From: Trichodelitschia bisporula
Taxonomy: Eukaryota; Ascomycota; Dothideomycetes; Phaeotrichales; Phaeotrichaceae
DNA length: 64,000 bases
Assembly: GCA_010356995.1 (NCBI GenBank)
Contig: ML996695.1
Coordinates: 939,061-1,003,060, forward strand
Direction of reading: 5' to 3'
A model generated the notes under the pieces. It did not search any database and was not told where the DNA came from. It saw only the letters and a program-made list of their open reading frames with translations. A program made the translations under genes and the position numbers. The number at the start of each line of letters is the position of its first letter. Positions within the stretch are counted from its first letter, which is position 1. This document shows positions 22,937 through 34,838 of this stretch, piece by piece.

Positions 22937-23409
22937 TTTGTTGGATGCGAAAAAGTTGGGGTTTCGTTCGTTATGAGGGGACCAGGAACACGCGCCCTGA
23001 CGCAGGAAATTTTGGTGGAGCTTCACGGCAAGGTCAGCCCTCACCGCCTGCGCCGGGATTCGGCAGAACCCTCGCTCGATCTCTTGCGACCCGTTCGTTC
23101 ATGGCCCACACAACCCGTTGTCAACCCCATTCTCAGACTACTGAACAATGTAGATACTCCCGGTTGTCGCACATCTCTTTCGCACCTTCAGTTACTGTCT
23201 CGGACGCCTTCGTTTCTCGCTCCATTCTCTCACGCTCAACCTCCCCTAGACTCCCTGCGCAGCCGCCGCTCCTCCTCCCACCTTTCCCTCCATCCGCGCT
23301 CCTTAGGTTGTTCACACGCGATTTTTGCAAGTCAAAGGTCGGAGTAGCCTTTGGGTTTATCGGAAGGACACAGAAAGTCACTGGAGGCACGCCGTCGGGA
23401 TCTCGCAGC
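22937..23409. promoter_or_regulatory. Shared divergent promoter, NOP12 / Sds3-like gene
   Basis: 473 bp between oppositely oriented start codons. It is CT-rich on the plus strand at 23150-23290, as in many fungal core promoters. No specific site was recognised. Confidence 0.45.
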
Positions 23410-26069
23410 ATGCTAAAGCGTGCCTCTCGAAGCCGATCACCCACTACCGATCCAGCTTCTCCCGAAAGTAAGTTCTCAAGCGCACACCGGTTCTCATCCA
23501 TCTTCACTTCAGAAGACATATTCCAGCTTTTGCTCGGGTTAGAACGGGCTTGTTGCTCCTCTAGGTTGCCCTCTGACCTCCATGAGGGGTTGCCCTCTCG
23601 GCGCGGACAGGTCACGATCAACTCCCAAGCTTCGCTCTCACTCTTATCGCATTAAATTTTTAAGCTTAAACTATATGTCCGATATTGGCTAACCATTTTC
23701 CTCTGTCACTAGAATCCAAATCCTTGAGCACTGCTGTTACTACGAAGCGACTCGCCGGTGCCAGCCCCCCACGAAGACCAAGCGCTGCGACTCTTCCCGA
23801 AGCATCCTCGAATGGTCACATAAAAGCAATGTCTGCAGTAGCCACTCAAGAAATCTCCAGCTCGCTGGACCCTCTCGCGCGTACACCTCACCCCGACCTT
23901 GGTGCACAAATAGACATTGGCGACGATCGTTCGAGCAGTCTCAGCGACTTGGACGAAAGATCGGAGGGCCGTGCGGACGAATCGTCAACCCACACCGCGC
24001 AAGGAGATACCGTGGAGGTGGATTCAGAAGCTGAGACTGAGCGATTGGAGAAGTCGCCTCGCAAGATGAGCCTGCGCCGAACAGCTTCATCGGTTGCTCG
24101 CAATTCTGCTGAGCGAACCCCGCGCAGTTCTGCGAGAGTTGCTTCCAAAATTCCTAGTGTCGCACAAGGCAATCTGGACGAGGCTACCCTGGAAAGCGAC
24201 GCGGATGGTGAGCAACCCACTCCCTCGCGCCCCGCGTCAACGGAAAGGAAAGGATCCGATTCCGACTCGTCACGGAGAAAACGAAAGCGATCGACTTCTT
24301 TTCCCGTCCCACCAGCGGAGCTTGCTGTGGAAGGGCCGCTGGCGAAACGCAGCCATATCTCCCCGGAGAAGGAAGAGCCCGTGCCTGAGGAGGATGGTGT
24401 TGACGCAGAAGCACCAGTTGAAGTCTCGCCCGAGGAGGACCATGACATGGGTGGCGCGCAGGACGAAGTGGATGCGAATGAGCCGCTCCCGGAGAAGACT
24501 CCGTCCCGTAATAACAAGAAGGGGAAGAAAGGGAGGATCAGAGGGAAGCGGAGTGCTCCTGTCGAAGAGCCCGAAGCTCCAGAACCTCCTGAAGCTGCGG
24601 AAGAGGAGCCAGAGCATGTGGATGTCGAGGTGGAAGAGGAAGAAACGAGCTCGGTCGATGAGGGAGGTAAGTATCGCTTGAGTCTGCCGTGCGGGCATCC
24701 GCTAACGTCAGGGCTTGCAGCGATCAAGAAGAAGACCGCAATAGCGGTGTTGAGTGGCATAGAGAAGGAATTCGTCGCATTCCGTGAGAAGTGAGTGTTT
24801 CTTTCTTCTCTGCGTCTCGTCCTAACAGCGATTTAGGCATCTGAACGAGCAACTGCGCCAAATAACGCACGAGTTGGACATGCTCCGGCAACCTAACTGC
24901 ACACATCCCGATTTTTTGGCGCAGCTTGAGTGCCTCAACATTCGGCGTGATGAGAAGGTACACCATGAGGAGGTGTTGCGGAAGTACCAGATGCAGGCGC
25001 GAGTGAACAAGACAGTCGCGGAGCGCTGCCAGCTGCATAGCCAATACTTCCAGACAGTGCGGGAACTCAAGGACAAGGCTCTTGAGAAAGCATACCGGGA
25101 CCTATACGCCCTACAACGTGACAGGAGGAACTGGGGAACCGATGAATTGAACTGCACTTACCTGTACAACAACAATCGCCAACAGCTGCTCCAACAACAA
25201 GCAGCCTACAACCTGGAGGTTTCTATCCTGTCGGGAATTGCGAAGCACATCGGCTTTCCAGCGGCGCCCGAAATCCGCGGCCTCGACCCGCACGATCTGG
25301 ACGACGATTGGCAGGCGATGGGGGTAAGCAACATGAGCAAGGGGCGCATGCGACTACGATGCTAACTTGCAATTAGCTTCCTGTTCGCACCCCACAAGCT
25401 CAGCCGCGGTTCACAGGTTACATCCAGCCAGAACCCGATCGTATTGCGGAAGAACGCTTCCTCGAGCAGACCCCATGGGCCAACCCGAACCACCCGGTTC
25501 ACTCTCAGATGCACGCGCACGCGCACACGCTCCTCCATCACGCGCAGCAGCCACCCGTTCCTACAGCGGGGAGCGCCAGTTTCCGTACTCCTGCGGCTCA
25601 GCGGCGAACCGCGGATCCCCACGCGACAAACGGCACGGGCTCGACTATCGAAATAATGTCAAACCCCCCGTCATCCGCTCCCGGCACTGGCGGCCCAGCT
25701 TCGGGGCCGCATTTTTCCGAGCGCCGCCAAGCACGTGAGGCTGCTGAGTCCCCGATATCGGCAAGCAAGCGTCTCTCTGGCGGAGCGAGCTTGATGAAGA
25801 TGTCTGCTGCTCATGCGCACCACCTTCAGGAAATTGAAAGGGCGCAGGTTGCGGTACCTCACCAGTTTCATAGTCAGCCGACGATGAACAGAGTTCCGCA
25901 GATGGACGGCCAAGAGCAACACGACGTTGGCGTACATGATGCCGGCGAGAACCAGGCTGCGGTGTCGAAGTTTCGGATTGGGCCAGAGGTCGGCGGCGCG
26001 TTGGTTCAAGGCAGTCATCCTGCGCTGACAGCACCTGTCGGAGGAAGTGCTAGTCGGTTTCCGCCATAA
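23410..26069 (+). CDS. Sds3/Dep1-like subunit of the Rpd3L histone deacetylase complex
   Basis: Predicted scaffold of the Sin3-Rpd3 corepressor. Five exons: 23410-23467, 23713-24666, 24721-24790, 24837-25323 and 25377-26069 (753 residues). All donors are GTAAGT, GTGAGT or GTAAGC, and the phases agree. The first intron is long for this locus (245 nt). Residues 20-335 are disordered, Ser/Glu-rich, with RRKRKRS-type nuclear signals and repeated acidic blocks. The Sds3 domain follows: AIKKKTAIAVLSGIEKEFVA, then HLNEQLRQITHELDML, CTHPDFLAQLECLNIRRDEK and a long coiled coil to about residue 510. The C-terminal third is low complexity, His/Pro/Gln-rich. Sds3 or Dep1 orthology cannot be settled by eye; in filamentous fungi such proteins are often named Dep1. 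Confidence 0.87.
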
Positions 26070-29000
26070 GGCATGACGGATGCAAGACCGCCTGCGTTGA
26101 GCGCATAGGCTGGAGTTAGTGGTCACATTGCCCCGGAGTATTCATGGGTGGGCTGGTTTCGGCGGCGTCGGTGGTTACCGTGGGGTCGGGCGTTCGGCTG
26201 GCGGGCTCTTTTTCTCAGCAGCGGTGTCTGCGAGAAGCTGATACCCTAAGGTTTTCTGCCAGGTTTTTCTCAGATACTCTAGTATCACTTTGTTCTCCTC
26301 CATTCCATCATTCATTTTTGGGTGTTCTGTCTAACCTTTGTATGGCCGGTTTGGTTCGGTTCGTTTGCTCTACGGCGGGCGACAACCACTTTGGACGGTT
26401 GCGCTCCTGTAGATTGCGATTTTGAGCAGGCGTGTCGGCTTGCGTCATTGATTGCCGTGTTTACGGCATGGCGCACTCATACCCTCGGAGAATTCGGTCA
26501 CGACTTTGCTTGATGACGGATGGGTGGTCACGACAGGCGGAAGGGCTTGCTTCGCTTGTTCAGCTCGCAGGACGACCTAGAGACGGCAATGTGTAATTCA
26601 ATCTCAATGTCAGTTGTGCTATTATGCTATGAGGAGCGGAATCTTTCATGCGCCTGGATGGAAACGGATATGAAATCCAGCGGCCTGCCGTGCTTAGCGA
26701 GCGTAGCGCAGATTCAGAGTACTTTGCATTGCACGTGCTTGTGACGTGCATAAAGTTGCAGCGTCGGTTCCCGAGAGTGGTGTCCCGGACTGGTGTGATG
26801 AACGCACAGCATCGATGCGCGTCTGGTTCTGCGTCCCCAAAATCAGAACAATGTAACCAAGCACACGCAAGGCTCGAAGGCAAGCATCAGAGATTTCCCA
26901 GGGCGTACCTTGGATGATGGCGAATCCTCGCGATCGCTGCCCCTTGCAGCTGACAAGACCTCATAGGACTTTTTATATGATATATGGTCAGGTACCTCGC
27001 AAGTAACAGGCGATTAGGCGAGTCCCGTGTACAGCGGCCCGGCCGAAGATCAATTGATCATACGAGCCGATAGGACCGTGGCGGAATTTCGGTGCGGGGA
27101 GGCCACATTCTCGAAGTGCCATGGAAAATTTGATCGATCTACTATCGCCATGATGCAGGTGATTTTCTCTGCCCATCGAGTTCTTCAAAGCCAGTATCGT
27201 TTGGGACAGCACTGACAACATAGTAAGTATCCTCACCGCGGCCTCGGACGTCAAAATCACGTTCTTCAAGAAACATGCTCAATGGGGACATCGCTGCTAC
27301 ATGGTCCATGCCGGACTTGGTACCGTCTCTCGGAGCATATACCGAAGGGGCTCGCTAGGCGATCACGATTTCGTTCCGTCATCCCCATTTGGGGAATCGT
27401 GAATTTCAAGTTGTGCCAGCAAGTCTGGCAGTCATCCTTCATCACGATCCATCCAACGGCCGAATTATGGAATATAACGGCCGGTTGATACTCATTCTTC
27501 TGATGTCCATATGAGGAAGCTCAACTGGTTGTCGCCCACCAGTCAAAGTGGACATAATAGCGGTAGATAAGGTCACCACCTCCAGGGCAAGACCATCACG
27601 ACACGGAGCCGCGCGAGCCCTCAAGCCTCGCCAAGGCGGATTCCGGCAACGGTCAGGAGAATCCCAAGTCGGGAATAACTGCAAGGCTTCTCTGAAGCGG
27701 GGATGCGGAGACGAGGGGCTGGTGCCCTCGGCAGGAAATCTGTGAATAACCGGTGCCAAAATATATTAGAGTGCGCCCACGAGCGGCGGCACCGGCGTCG
27801 GTTCGCAATATATGAACGACCGGGCTACTTGCCGTCAGGTGTCCCAGTCTGCGAACACTTCCAGCTTCCGTACGAAACCACTAGGTTCAGGGGGGGCACG
27901 GCGCGCCAGCCAATGTTTCTAAAATAATCCAGAGGGATTCCAGGGCGGTCCGCAGGACGGGAAGATCGACACTGGTTGGTGGGGTATGGAAGTGGAGCAC
28001 GTGCGGGGATGCAGCTTTTTAGGAACAGACGGTGATACTGTTGGAAGAATATGCGATTTTGGATTAGTGGGCAACGACACATAGATCCGCTGCTTTTGGA
28101 GCTCTGTCAGAAGCTAGCTGTAAGGCCTTTGATAAACTCTCGGTGATGTATGGCCTACCGGGACGATGCCGTAGTACAGTCGCAGTGTACATCGTGGCGT
28201 ACCCAGGCTGTCAGTGGGGGGCAGGTCGAGGGCTCTATAATACAAAGCGAGGAAACCGGCAAGCTGTTGATGCACTGCGTGACGCATCCTACACAAATTA
28301 TCCAACACGTACCGCAAAGGCGGTATGCCCATAGTTATCAGGAACCTAGAGACTTTGGTCGTGGCGTATCCCAGGAAAAGTCACCACATACCAGCAGCTA
28401 TCAACAAACTGCACCGGGGGACAGCCAAGATTCTTCCGGACGCACCGGGGAAGACGCTGTAGCGCCACTGCAGCATTCTGAATTACCGGACGAAGCGTTG
28501 GCCTTATAAAGTCTGGAGTTTGGTGGGCGGTAAGGCGGTGGGTGTGTGAGGTGTGGTCTGTTGGTGGAAGTTCAAGGGTCGGCATACTATGTAGTTCCAG
28601 GTGGCTGTATAAGCATTTTTGCCCCACGGCGCCTCCCTCAGCCACTAGCCACGGTTGTTGCAGATTGATCGGCCTTGCAAGGGCTTGCCGGCAACGTCAT
28701 ATGAGATAGCAACTTATTTATCCGAATATTTGTCCTTCTCAGTCAAGCGTCCTACTGTACACCATCGCATCCTCTCCCGGATCTGCGAATAGTAGCTATA
28801 TAATATGAGGCGGCAAAATTATGGTAGGTAGCATGGAGGCGGGAAGGCACCATTTTGCCTCCTCCTGTAGCCTGGTCCCTCCCCTTCATGTGCAGCCTTT
28901 GAGACCACGCGTTGGAATAGGAAAGTCGAATAGGGATGCGGGAAATGGCCCTTATCTTGGCATACTTGTGCCTTCAGTCCCAGACCATTGCCGTTCTCGT

Positions 29001-29522
29001 CTGGGCGGCGCATTGCGGGAGTTGTGCGCCCTTCAAACCCCCAGAGCCGTCCATACCTGGCCTCTCCCCAGCCATGTGTACCGGTACTGTGACTCTTTGC
29101 TTTGCATGCGTCAAAGAATTGTGATTGATTGCATCCTATCCTTTTGTCTTCCGCGATTTCTGCGTCCTATTCCTCGTGTCGTCCACTTCTCAACCTGCGA
29201 ACCTGCCAGAACGATCAGCGTTTGTTAATAATCAGCCACCATTATTGTTGCTCCTCCCCCGCAGAGTCCCAAGGCGCGTGGGGTACGCCACCCGGTCATA
29301 CGAGTACAGTAGCCTCAATATAATACTGCCTAGGGCTTCTCAACTTGCGGCATCACCTCGCGCGACTTTACCCTTTGTACCCTCCATCCTCCTCATCACT
29401 CACAAAACCGGGGAGAATAATCAATTCCCCACAACCTCCCCTTGCAACGACACCCCCGCATTCCACAGCCCTTACCCTCCTCTCCCCTGTTACCGTCGTA
29501 CGAGGCTCAATCTCGGGGAGAC
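26070..29522. other. 3.45-kb gene-free interval upstream of the copper ATPase
   Basis: Largest gap in the window. Short open frames exist (longest about 119 codons at 28150-28509, plus) but I see no domain, codon pattern or splice structure that supports a gene. A 12-bp palindrome GATCAATTGATC lies near 27050. TATA-like sequence occurs near 29317 (AATATAATAC). No transposon ends, tRNA or long repeats were seen. It may contain a long promoter, a lncRNA or a decayed gene. Confidence 0.4.
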
Positions 29523-32500
29523 ATGGAGAAGCACGCGGACGCTCAAGGTACCCTCGCACCTCACTCGGGCGGAAGGCCGGCATCGTGGACTACAACAACC
29601 TTGTTCATATCAAATCTACATTGCCCGTCATGTGTAAAAAGCATCGAGCAAACGCTTGGGGCACTAGGAATCCCGCCTGAGCGCATCTCTTGCTCCATCA
29701 TCTCTCACTCGGTCACCGTACAACATCTCACCTCGGTGGCCGCCACAGCAATCCAGGAATCGATTGAAGCGGGTGGTTTTGAGGTCCACAGCATCTTTGA
29801 AGGTACCGACTTGAGCAACGGCAAAGTAACAACAAGTTCGCTGCGCGAACGGTACGGCCAGGAGTGGGCGGACAGCCTCGACGACGAAATCCAGCGCTGG
29901 CGACAGATATGGAGATTGCTTAACAGCAGACACCCACAGTCATTGACAGCGTCACGAGGACCTTCGCGAGACTCCACTCTTTTACGCAACCTAACCGCCG
30001 AGATCGCCGAGGGTTCAAACATGGGGAAGCAGAAGGTGCACGCAGAGCAGTGCTCGGAGTGCCAGGCGGAGGCAGCAGGAGTCGCACACGGGGATCTTGA
30101 CGGCGTACCACTCACACAACTCACTCCGCCGCTAGCACACAGTGATTCGGTCAACACTTTGACATCTTCCGCTCCCGGCTTGACCGCGAAACCTTCCGAG
30201 GACACCATCGCAGTTGATGGCGGCAATGGGAAACCGAAAGCCAGCGTCGTTGTCATGATTGACGATGTCCAGGAACACCTCTACCATGCCGACATTTCTA
30301 TCGTCGGGATGACATGCAGCGCCTGCGTTGCCGCCATCACGCATGCCGTCGAGCCTTTGCCGTTTGTACGCTCGATCAATGTCGCCCTCCTGACGAATAG
30401 CGCCACGGTGGTTTTTGAAGGGAAGGAGCGAGCCGTGGACGTCGTGCAGACCATCGAAGACTGCGGATTCGACGCAACTGTTGAGCACATCGAGGAGGTC
30501 CGACCTAAAGAGAAATCTAAAGCACCGCAAGAATCCGACATGTGGAAGGCTACCTATGCAATAGGTGGCATGACATGCAGCGCCTGCGTTGGAAACGTCA
30601 CCAATTCCCTAAGCCATCACCCATTCATAGAAAAAATTGACATCAACCTCATATCCAACAGCGGCACTGTCATATTCCGCGGCAAGGAGAACGCATCAGC
30701 CATCACCGAAGCCATCGAGGATGCTGGATACGATGCGACCCTGGACTCGATTGTCAACATCAGCACGCAAGCGACGGTGGATATCGAGCGTGAGGTCTTC
30801 CTCAACATCTCAGGCATGTACTGCCACCACTGTCCGAACAAGGTGCAGAGCGCGCTTCAAGAAAAGTATGGCCGTAACATCGAGATCGTCAAGGCTGCTA
30901 CGACGGATGACCCCATCATGAAGATCAAGTACCTTGCGCGGCCACCCGAGTTCAGCATCAGAAACATCATTGCCACGATCGATCAAATTGACGAAGCTTT
31001 CATTACGACCATCCATCATCCGCCAACCATTGAGGACCGATCTCGGGCAATGCTGGCCAGGGAGCGAACTCGCATCCTGTTGCGCCTTGCCCTCTCGGTG
31101 ACAGCGGCAATCCCTGCCTTCATCATAGGCGTCGTCTGCATGCAACTGCTCATGCATCGGAGCGAAATCCGGATGTTCATGATGCATCCGGTGTGGGCCG
31201 GTAGCGTCAGCCGTGCCGAGTGGTCGCTCTTCATCCTTGCGACTCCCATTTACTTTTTCGCAGCCGATACCTTCCACCGACGGGCGCTCAAGGAACTCAA
31301 AGCTATGTGGCGACCGGGAAGCCCAGTTCCGATTCACGAGCGCTTCTTCCGCTTCGGCAGCATGAATATGCTCATGTCGCTGGGCACTACGATTGCGTAC
31401 TTCTCTTCAGTCGCTCAGCTAGCGATCGCAGCAACCCAGGAGCCCATGGAGATGGAGGGCGAGACGATGATGTCGGGAGAGAACTACTTCGATTCTGTGA
31501 TCTTTTTGACCATGTTTCTCCTAATGGGACGCTTCATCGAAGCCTACAGCAAAGCGAAGACGGGTGATGCGGTCGCATCTCTTGGTGCGCTTCGGCCAAC
31601 GGAGGCGATTCTCATTGAAGAGGCGGATGTTTCCGGACGGAAGCTTTCGGTTGACCTCCTTGATGTCGGAGATACCGTTCTCGTGCAGCACGGGATGTCG
31701 CCTCCTTTCGACGGTACTGTGGTGGATGGGTCAACGAAGTTTGATGAATCCAGCTTGACCGGAGAGTCCATGCCGGTGCGAAAGGAAATCGGTGACCAAG
31801 TTTTCTCCGGAACCGTTAACAGGGGCTCTCCCGTGAGCGTTCGTCTGACCAGCGTCTCGGGTACGTCGATGTTGGACCAAATCATCAAGATTGTGCGCGA
31901 AGGTCAGACAAAGCGTGCTCCGGTGGAGCGGGTCGCAGATATGGTCACTAGCCACTTTGTGCCATTCGTGGTGCTTGTCGGTGTCTCGACTTGGATCGTC
32001 TGGCTTTCTCTCGGCTTGGGTGGTGTTCTTCCGGCGCACTGGCTATCGGAGGCACTTGGAGGCTGGCCATTGTGGTCCCTCAAGTTCGCCATCGCTGTCT
32101 TTGTTGTTGCTTGCCCCTGCGGTATTGGACTGGCTGCTCCTACGGCCCTTTTCGTTGGTGGCGGCATGGCCGCGAAACACGGCATACTTGTCAAGGGCGG
32201 TGGCGAAGCGTTCCAGGAAGCGAGTACTCTGGACTGTATCGTTTTCGACAAGACCGGTACTTTGACCTCGGGTGGAGATCCATCAGTTACGGACCATAAG
32301 CTCATTACGGATGATGACGAAAAGGAAGTCCTCGGCATGATTAAACGGCTGGAGGAGAACAGTGGGCACCCAATTGCAAAGGCCATCGTTGAGTTTTGCG
32401 CTCTCCATTCTGACCACGCCTTCATTGCCACCGACATCGGGGAGACTCCGGGCAAGGGTATGATTGGAAAGTTTCGGCTCGACGAGGGTAACAATGCCGC

Positions 32501-33365
32501 CCTAGATGTCGAAGTTATCATCGGCAATGAAACTCTGATGACTGACCACGGCGTGGGAGTTGACGCATCTACCTATGCCACGCTACAGTTCTGGAAGCGC
32601 CAAGGCAAATCGGTCGTCCTCGTAGCCCTGAAGGCGTCGGACCCATTTGCGGATCCCAAAAAAGCACGCTGGATTCTGACGGCCATATTCGCCGTTGCCG
32701 ACCAGCTGCGTCCCGAGGCGCGCCCCACAGTGCAAGCGCTGCGAGAACGCGGCGTAGATGTATGGATGCTGTCCGGAGACAACGTGGACACGGCGCGGGC
32801 TGTTGGAGAAATGGTCGGCATCAAGAAGGAGAACATCATTGCGGGCGTCCTGCCGGATCAGAAAGCGGAACGCATTCAGTGGTTGCAAAAGACGCTCCCC
32901 AAGCCGTCGCGCCGCCCGCGCGCAACGGTTGCCATGGTTGGCGACGGCATCAACGACTCGCCCGCACTCACTATGGCGGATGTCGGCATCGCCATTGGGT
33001 CGGGATCCGATGTTGCGCTCTCGTCGGCAGAGTTTGTGCTCATCAAGTCAGATTTAGAGTCCATCCTCACGCTCATCGACCTCAGCCGCACCGTGTTCCG
33101 GCGCGTATGGTTTAATTTTGGCTGGGCGCTGGTGTACAACTTGATTGCAATGCCAGTGGCTGCCGGCGTGTTCTATCCGATCGTCAGCCAGGGGAAGCAC
33201 GTCCGGTTGGATCCTGTGTGGGCGAGTCTAGCCATGGCACTGAGCAGCGTGAGTGTTATTTGTAGCAGTCTGGCACTGAGGAGCAACCTGCCGTTGTTGG
33301 GCTTCCGGCAGAAACGGATTGTCAAGGATGTTACCCCTACGCTGTCCCCTTCTAACACGAACTGA
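29523..33365 (+). CDS. P1B-type copper-transporting ATPase
   Basis: Heavy-metal P-type ATPase that exports Cu(I) or loads it into the secretory pathway (CCC2/CrpA-like). Intron-free, 1280 residues; the start at 29523 (MEKHADAQ) is the first ATG in a frame open somewhat further upstream. The long N-terminus has four CxxC metal-binding segments: NLHCPSC near residue 31, GMTCSAC near 262 and again near 349, and GMYCHHC near 430. The catalytic part shows SSLTGES near 745, the membrane CPC (VVACPCGIGLAAPTALF) near 865, the phosphorylation site DKTGTLT near 908, the P1B HP motif (SGHPIAKA) near 947 and GDGINDSPAL near 1139. The four N-terminal CxxC sites fit an exporter as well as a Golgi pump, so localisation is open. 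All catalytic motifs are intact. Confidence 0.95.
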   Translation: MEKHADAQGTLAPHSGGRPASWTTTTLFISNLHCPSCVKSIEQTLGALGIPPERISCSIISHSVTVQHLTSVAATAIQESIEAGGFEVHSIFEGTDLSNGKVTTSSLRERYGQEWADSLDDEIQRWRQIWRLLNSRHPQSLTASRGPSRDSTLLRNLTAEIAEGSNMGKQKVHAEQCSECQAEAAGVAHGDLDGVPLTQLTPPLAHSDSVNTLTSSAPGLTAKPSEDTIAVDGGNGKPKASVVVMIDDVQEHLYHADISIVGMTCSACVAAITHAVEPLPFVRSINVALLTNSATVVFEGKERAVDVVQTIEDCGFDATVEHIEEVRPKEKSKAPQESDMWKATYAIGGMTCSACVGNVTNSLSHHPFIEKIDINLISNSGTVIFRGKENASAITEAIEDAGYDATLDSIVNISTQATVDIEREVFLNISGMYCHHCPNKVQSALQEKYGRNIEIVKAATTDDPIMKIKYLARPPEFSIRNIIATIDQIDEAFITTIHHPPTIEDRSRAMLARERTRILLRLALSVTAAIPAFIIGVVCMQLLMHRSEIRMFMMHPVWAGSVSRAEWSLFILATPIYFFAADTFHRRALKELKAMWRPGSPVPIHERFFRFGSMNMLMSLGTTIAYFSSVAQLAIAATQEPMEMEGETMMSGENYFDSVIFLTMFLLMGRFIEAYSKAKTGDAVASLGALRPTEAILIEEADVSGRKLSVDLLDVGDTVLVQHGMSPPFDGTVVDGSTKFDESSLTGESMPVRKEIGDQVFSGTVNRGSPVSVRLTSVSGTSMLDQIIKIVREGQTKRAPVERVADMVTSHFVPFVVLVGVSTWIVWLSLGLGGVLPAHWLSEALGGWPLWSLKFAIAVFVVACPCGIGLAAPTALFVGGGMAAKHGILVKGGGEAFQEASTLDCIVFDKTGTLTSGGDPSVTDHKLITDDDEKEVLGMIKRLEENSGHPIAKAIVEFCALHSDHAFIATDIGETPGKGMIGKFRLDEGNNAALDVEVIIGNETLMTDHGVGVDASTYATLQFWKRQGKSVVLVALKASDPFADPKKARWILTAIFAVADQLRPEARPTVQALRERGVDVWMLSGDNVDTARAVGEMVGIKKENIIAGVLPDQKAERIQWLQKTLPKPSRRPRATVAMVGDGINDSPALTMADVGIAIGSGSDVALSSAEFVLIKSDLESILTLIDLSRTVFRRVWFNFGWALVYNLIAMPVAAGVFYPIVSQGKHVRLDPVWASLAMALSSVSVICSSLALRSNLPLLGFRQKRIVKDVTPTLSPSNTN

Positions 33366-34838
33366 TGGATGTTATCCTACTGTTTCACTTTCCTCTTTGT
33401 CTTTATACTACTTGTGACGCTCTGAAGTTGCAGTTTTGAGCCCAGCGGCACTCGCACATATTCTTCCCCTTTTATGTTCGTTGCATGCGTGCATGGCGCA
33501 CGTTTGGTATGGAGTCCGGGGCTTTTGCTAGATGAGGGATACCATGTAGCATAGCATGGCTGCGACAGTCTAGTGGCCGGATAGCATGCAAGCTGGCTTT
33601 GTAGGATACGATGAGAACCGGACTTTCTTGTACACCTGCCTGCCTCAATGTGTACGTCTCACGTGAAATATGTGTTGGGACCCCCGAGCCGAGTTTTCTC
33701 TGAATGATAAACCCCTCCCCGGGTAATGGTTGAAGTCTGGAAGGAGCAGGGCTGAGGTTGCCGATGGATGTCCCTGTCGGAAGCCGGAAGCCGCCAGTCG
33801 GGATAATGGAGTTATAGATGCCTTTGTTTCATGAAGATGCAAGATGGGTGCGGGGGTGCATGGGGCCTCCCAGATCTAGCCCAGGAGAATGCAATGCCGA
33901 GCTGGTCGTGTAGTGACTTTAGAGAATTTCTACCCCTTGGCTTCTGAGGTGCTGAATTGCCTGGTGACTTCATCTCACTTTCACAACGGTTCGGTTAGTG
34001 TTTCTCTCTCAAGGTGGATGATGATGGATAACTTGGAGAACACATCAGCACGAGGGGTGGTGGGACACTCAGGTCCCAAAGGAGAACATTTAGTGGCTTT
34101 AAGCCTCGACAACAGGTGCTTTCGCTAACATCTCCATCATTGCGCTTGACCAACTCTGGCAATTTATCGCGGTCACATGGAAGAGCAGCGAACTCATCTG
34201 GTAAACGTTTCACCCAAATGGACACGTGGGGCTTGCTGTGCCGTGAAACAAAGCTTCTCGAACGCTGAGTGGATCGAAGAATTACCAGTCACTCGGCTCC
34301 TCCACAAGGTGTTGGCGACATCGACATCTGATGCTCTGCAACGCTACGGTACGGGTACGCAAGCAAGAACAATTAATGCGCGTCACCTCCACCATTATTT
34401 GCACGCCATCGACGTCTCTTTCAACCAAGCTGAGTCGGCTAGTGGCGCCATCTTCCGTATCTGCACTTTGTTCTTCAGCTTCGCCGCTAAACGTACGTAT
34501 TGAGTACAGCCAAGGCTGCAGGTCCAGAGTCCGAGCCCCTGCTGGCCACCTTTCAAGTGCTGTCTTCCACAGTTCGCGCGCGCATATGCCGGATGACCTC
34601 AATCCACTTCACCTCTCCCTAACCTAGACATCTCCACTTCCCCTCCTTCTCTACCCAAATACTCCGAGCTTCAACCCTCGTGCTGCGTCCCAAACCGTCT
34701 CTCCTTGTTCCTTTGCATCGGCTCTTTCACGCGCACCCCGCTCGGCTCCGTTGACTCGACCATGTGCGGATCAACCCTCAAGCGCGTGCCACCATTTGAA
34801 TAGTACGAATTAGTCGCCGAGCTCTGCAATATCGGCGA
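33366..34838. other. Copper ATPase 3' region and vezatin-like gene upstream region
   Basis: 1.47 kb without a convincing gene. Two overlapping short frames near 34177-34602 lie on opposite strands and neither carries a recognisable domain. A CT-rich segment at 34630-34720 probably belongs to the promoter of the next gene. Confidence 0.35.

Noticed and set aside
27044-27058. GATCAATTGATC palindrome as a possible mobile-element end
   Set aside because: Only 12 bp, with no partner repeat, target-site duplication or transposase frame nearby.
28150-28509. 119-codon plus-strand open frame in the large gap
   Set aside because: No domain, no splice partners, no upstream promoter-like CT run, and overlapping frames of similar length on the other strand.
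34282-34602. Overlapping ~106-codon frames on both strands before the vezatin-like gene
   Set aside because: Neither shows a recognisable motif and their mutual overlap fits chance open sequence.
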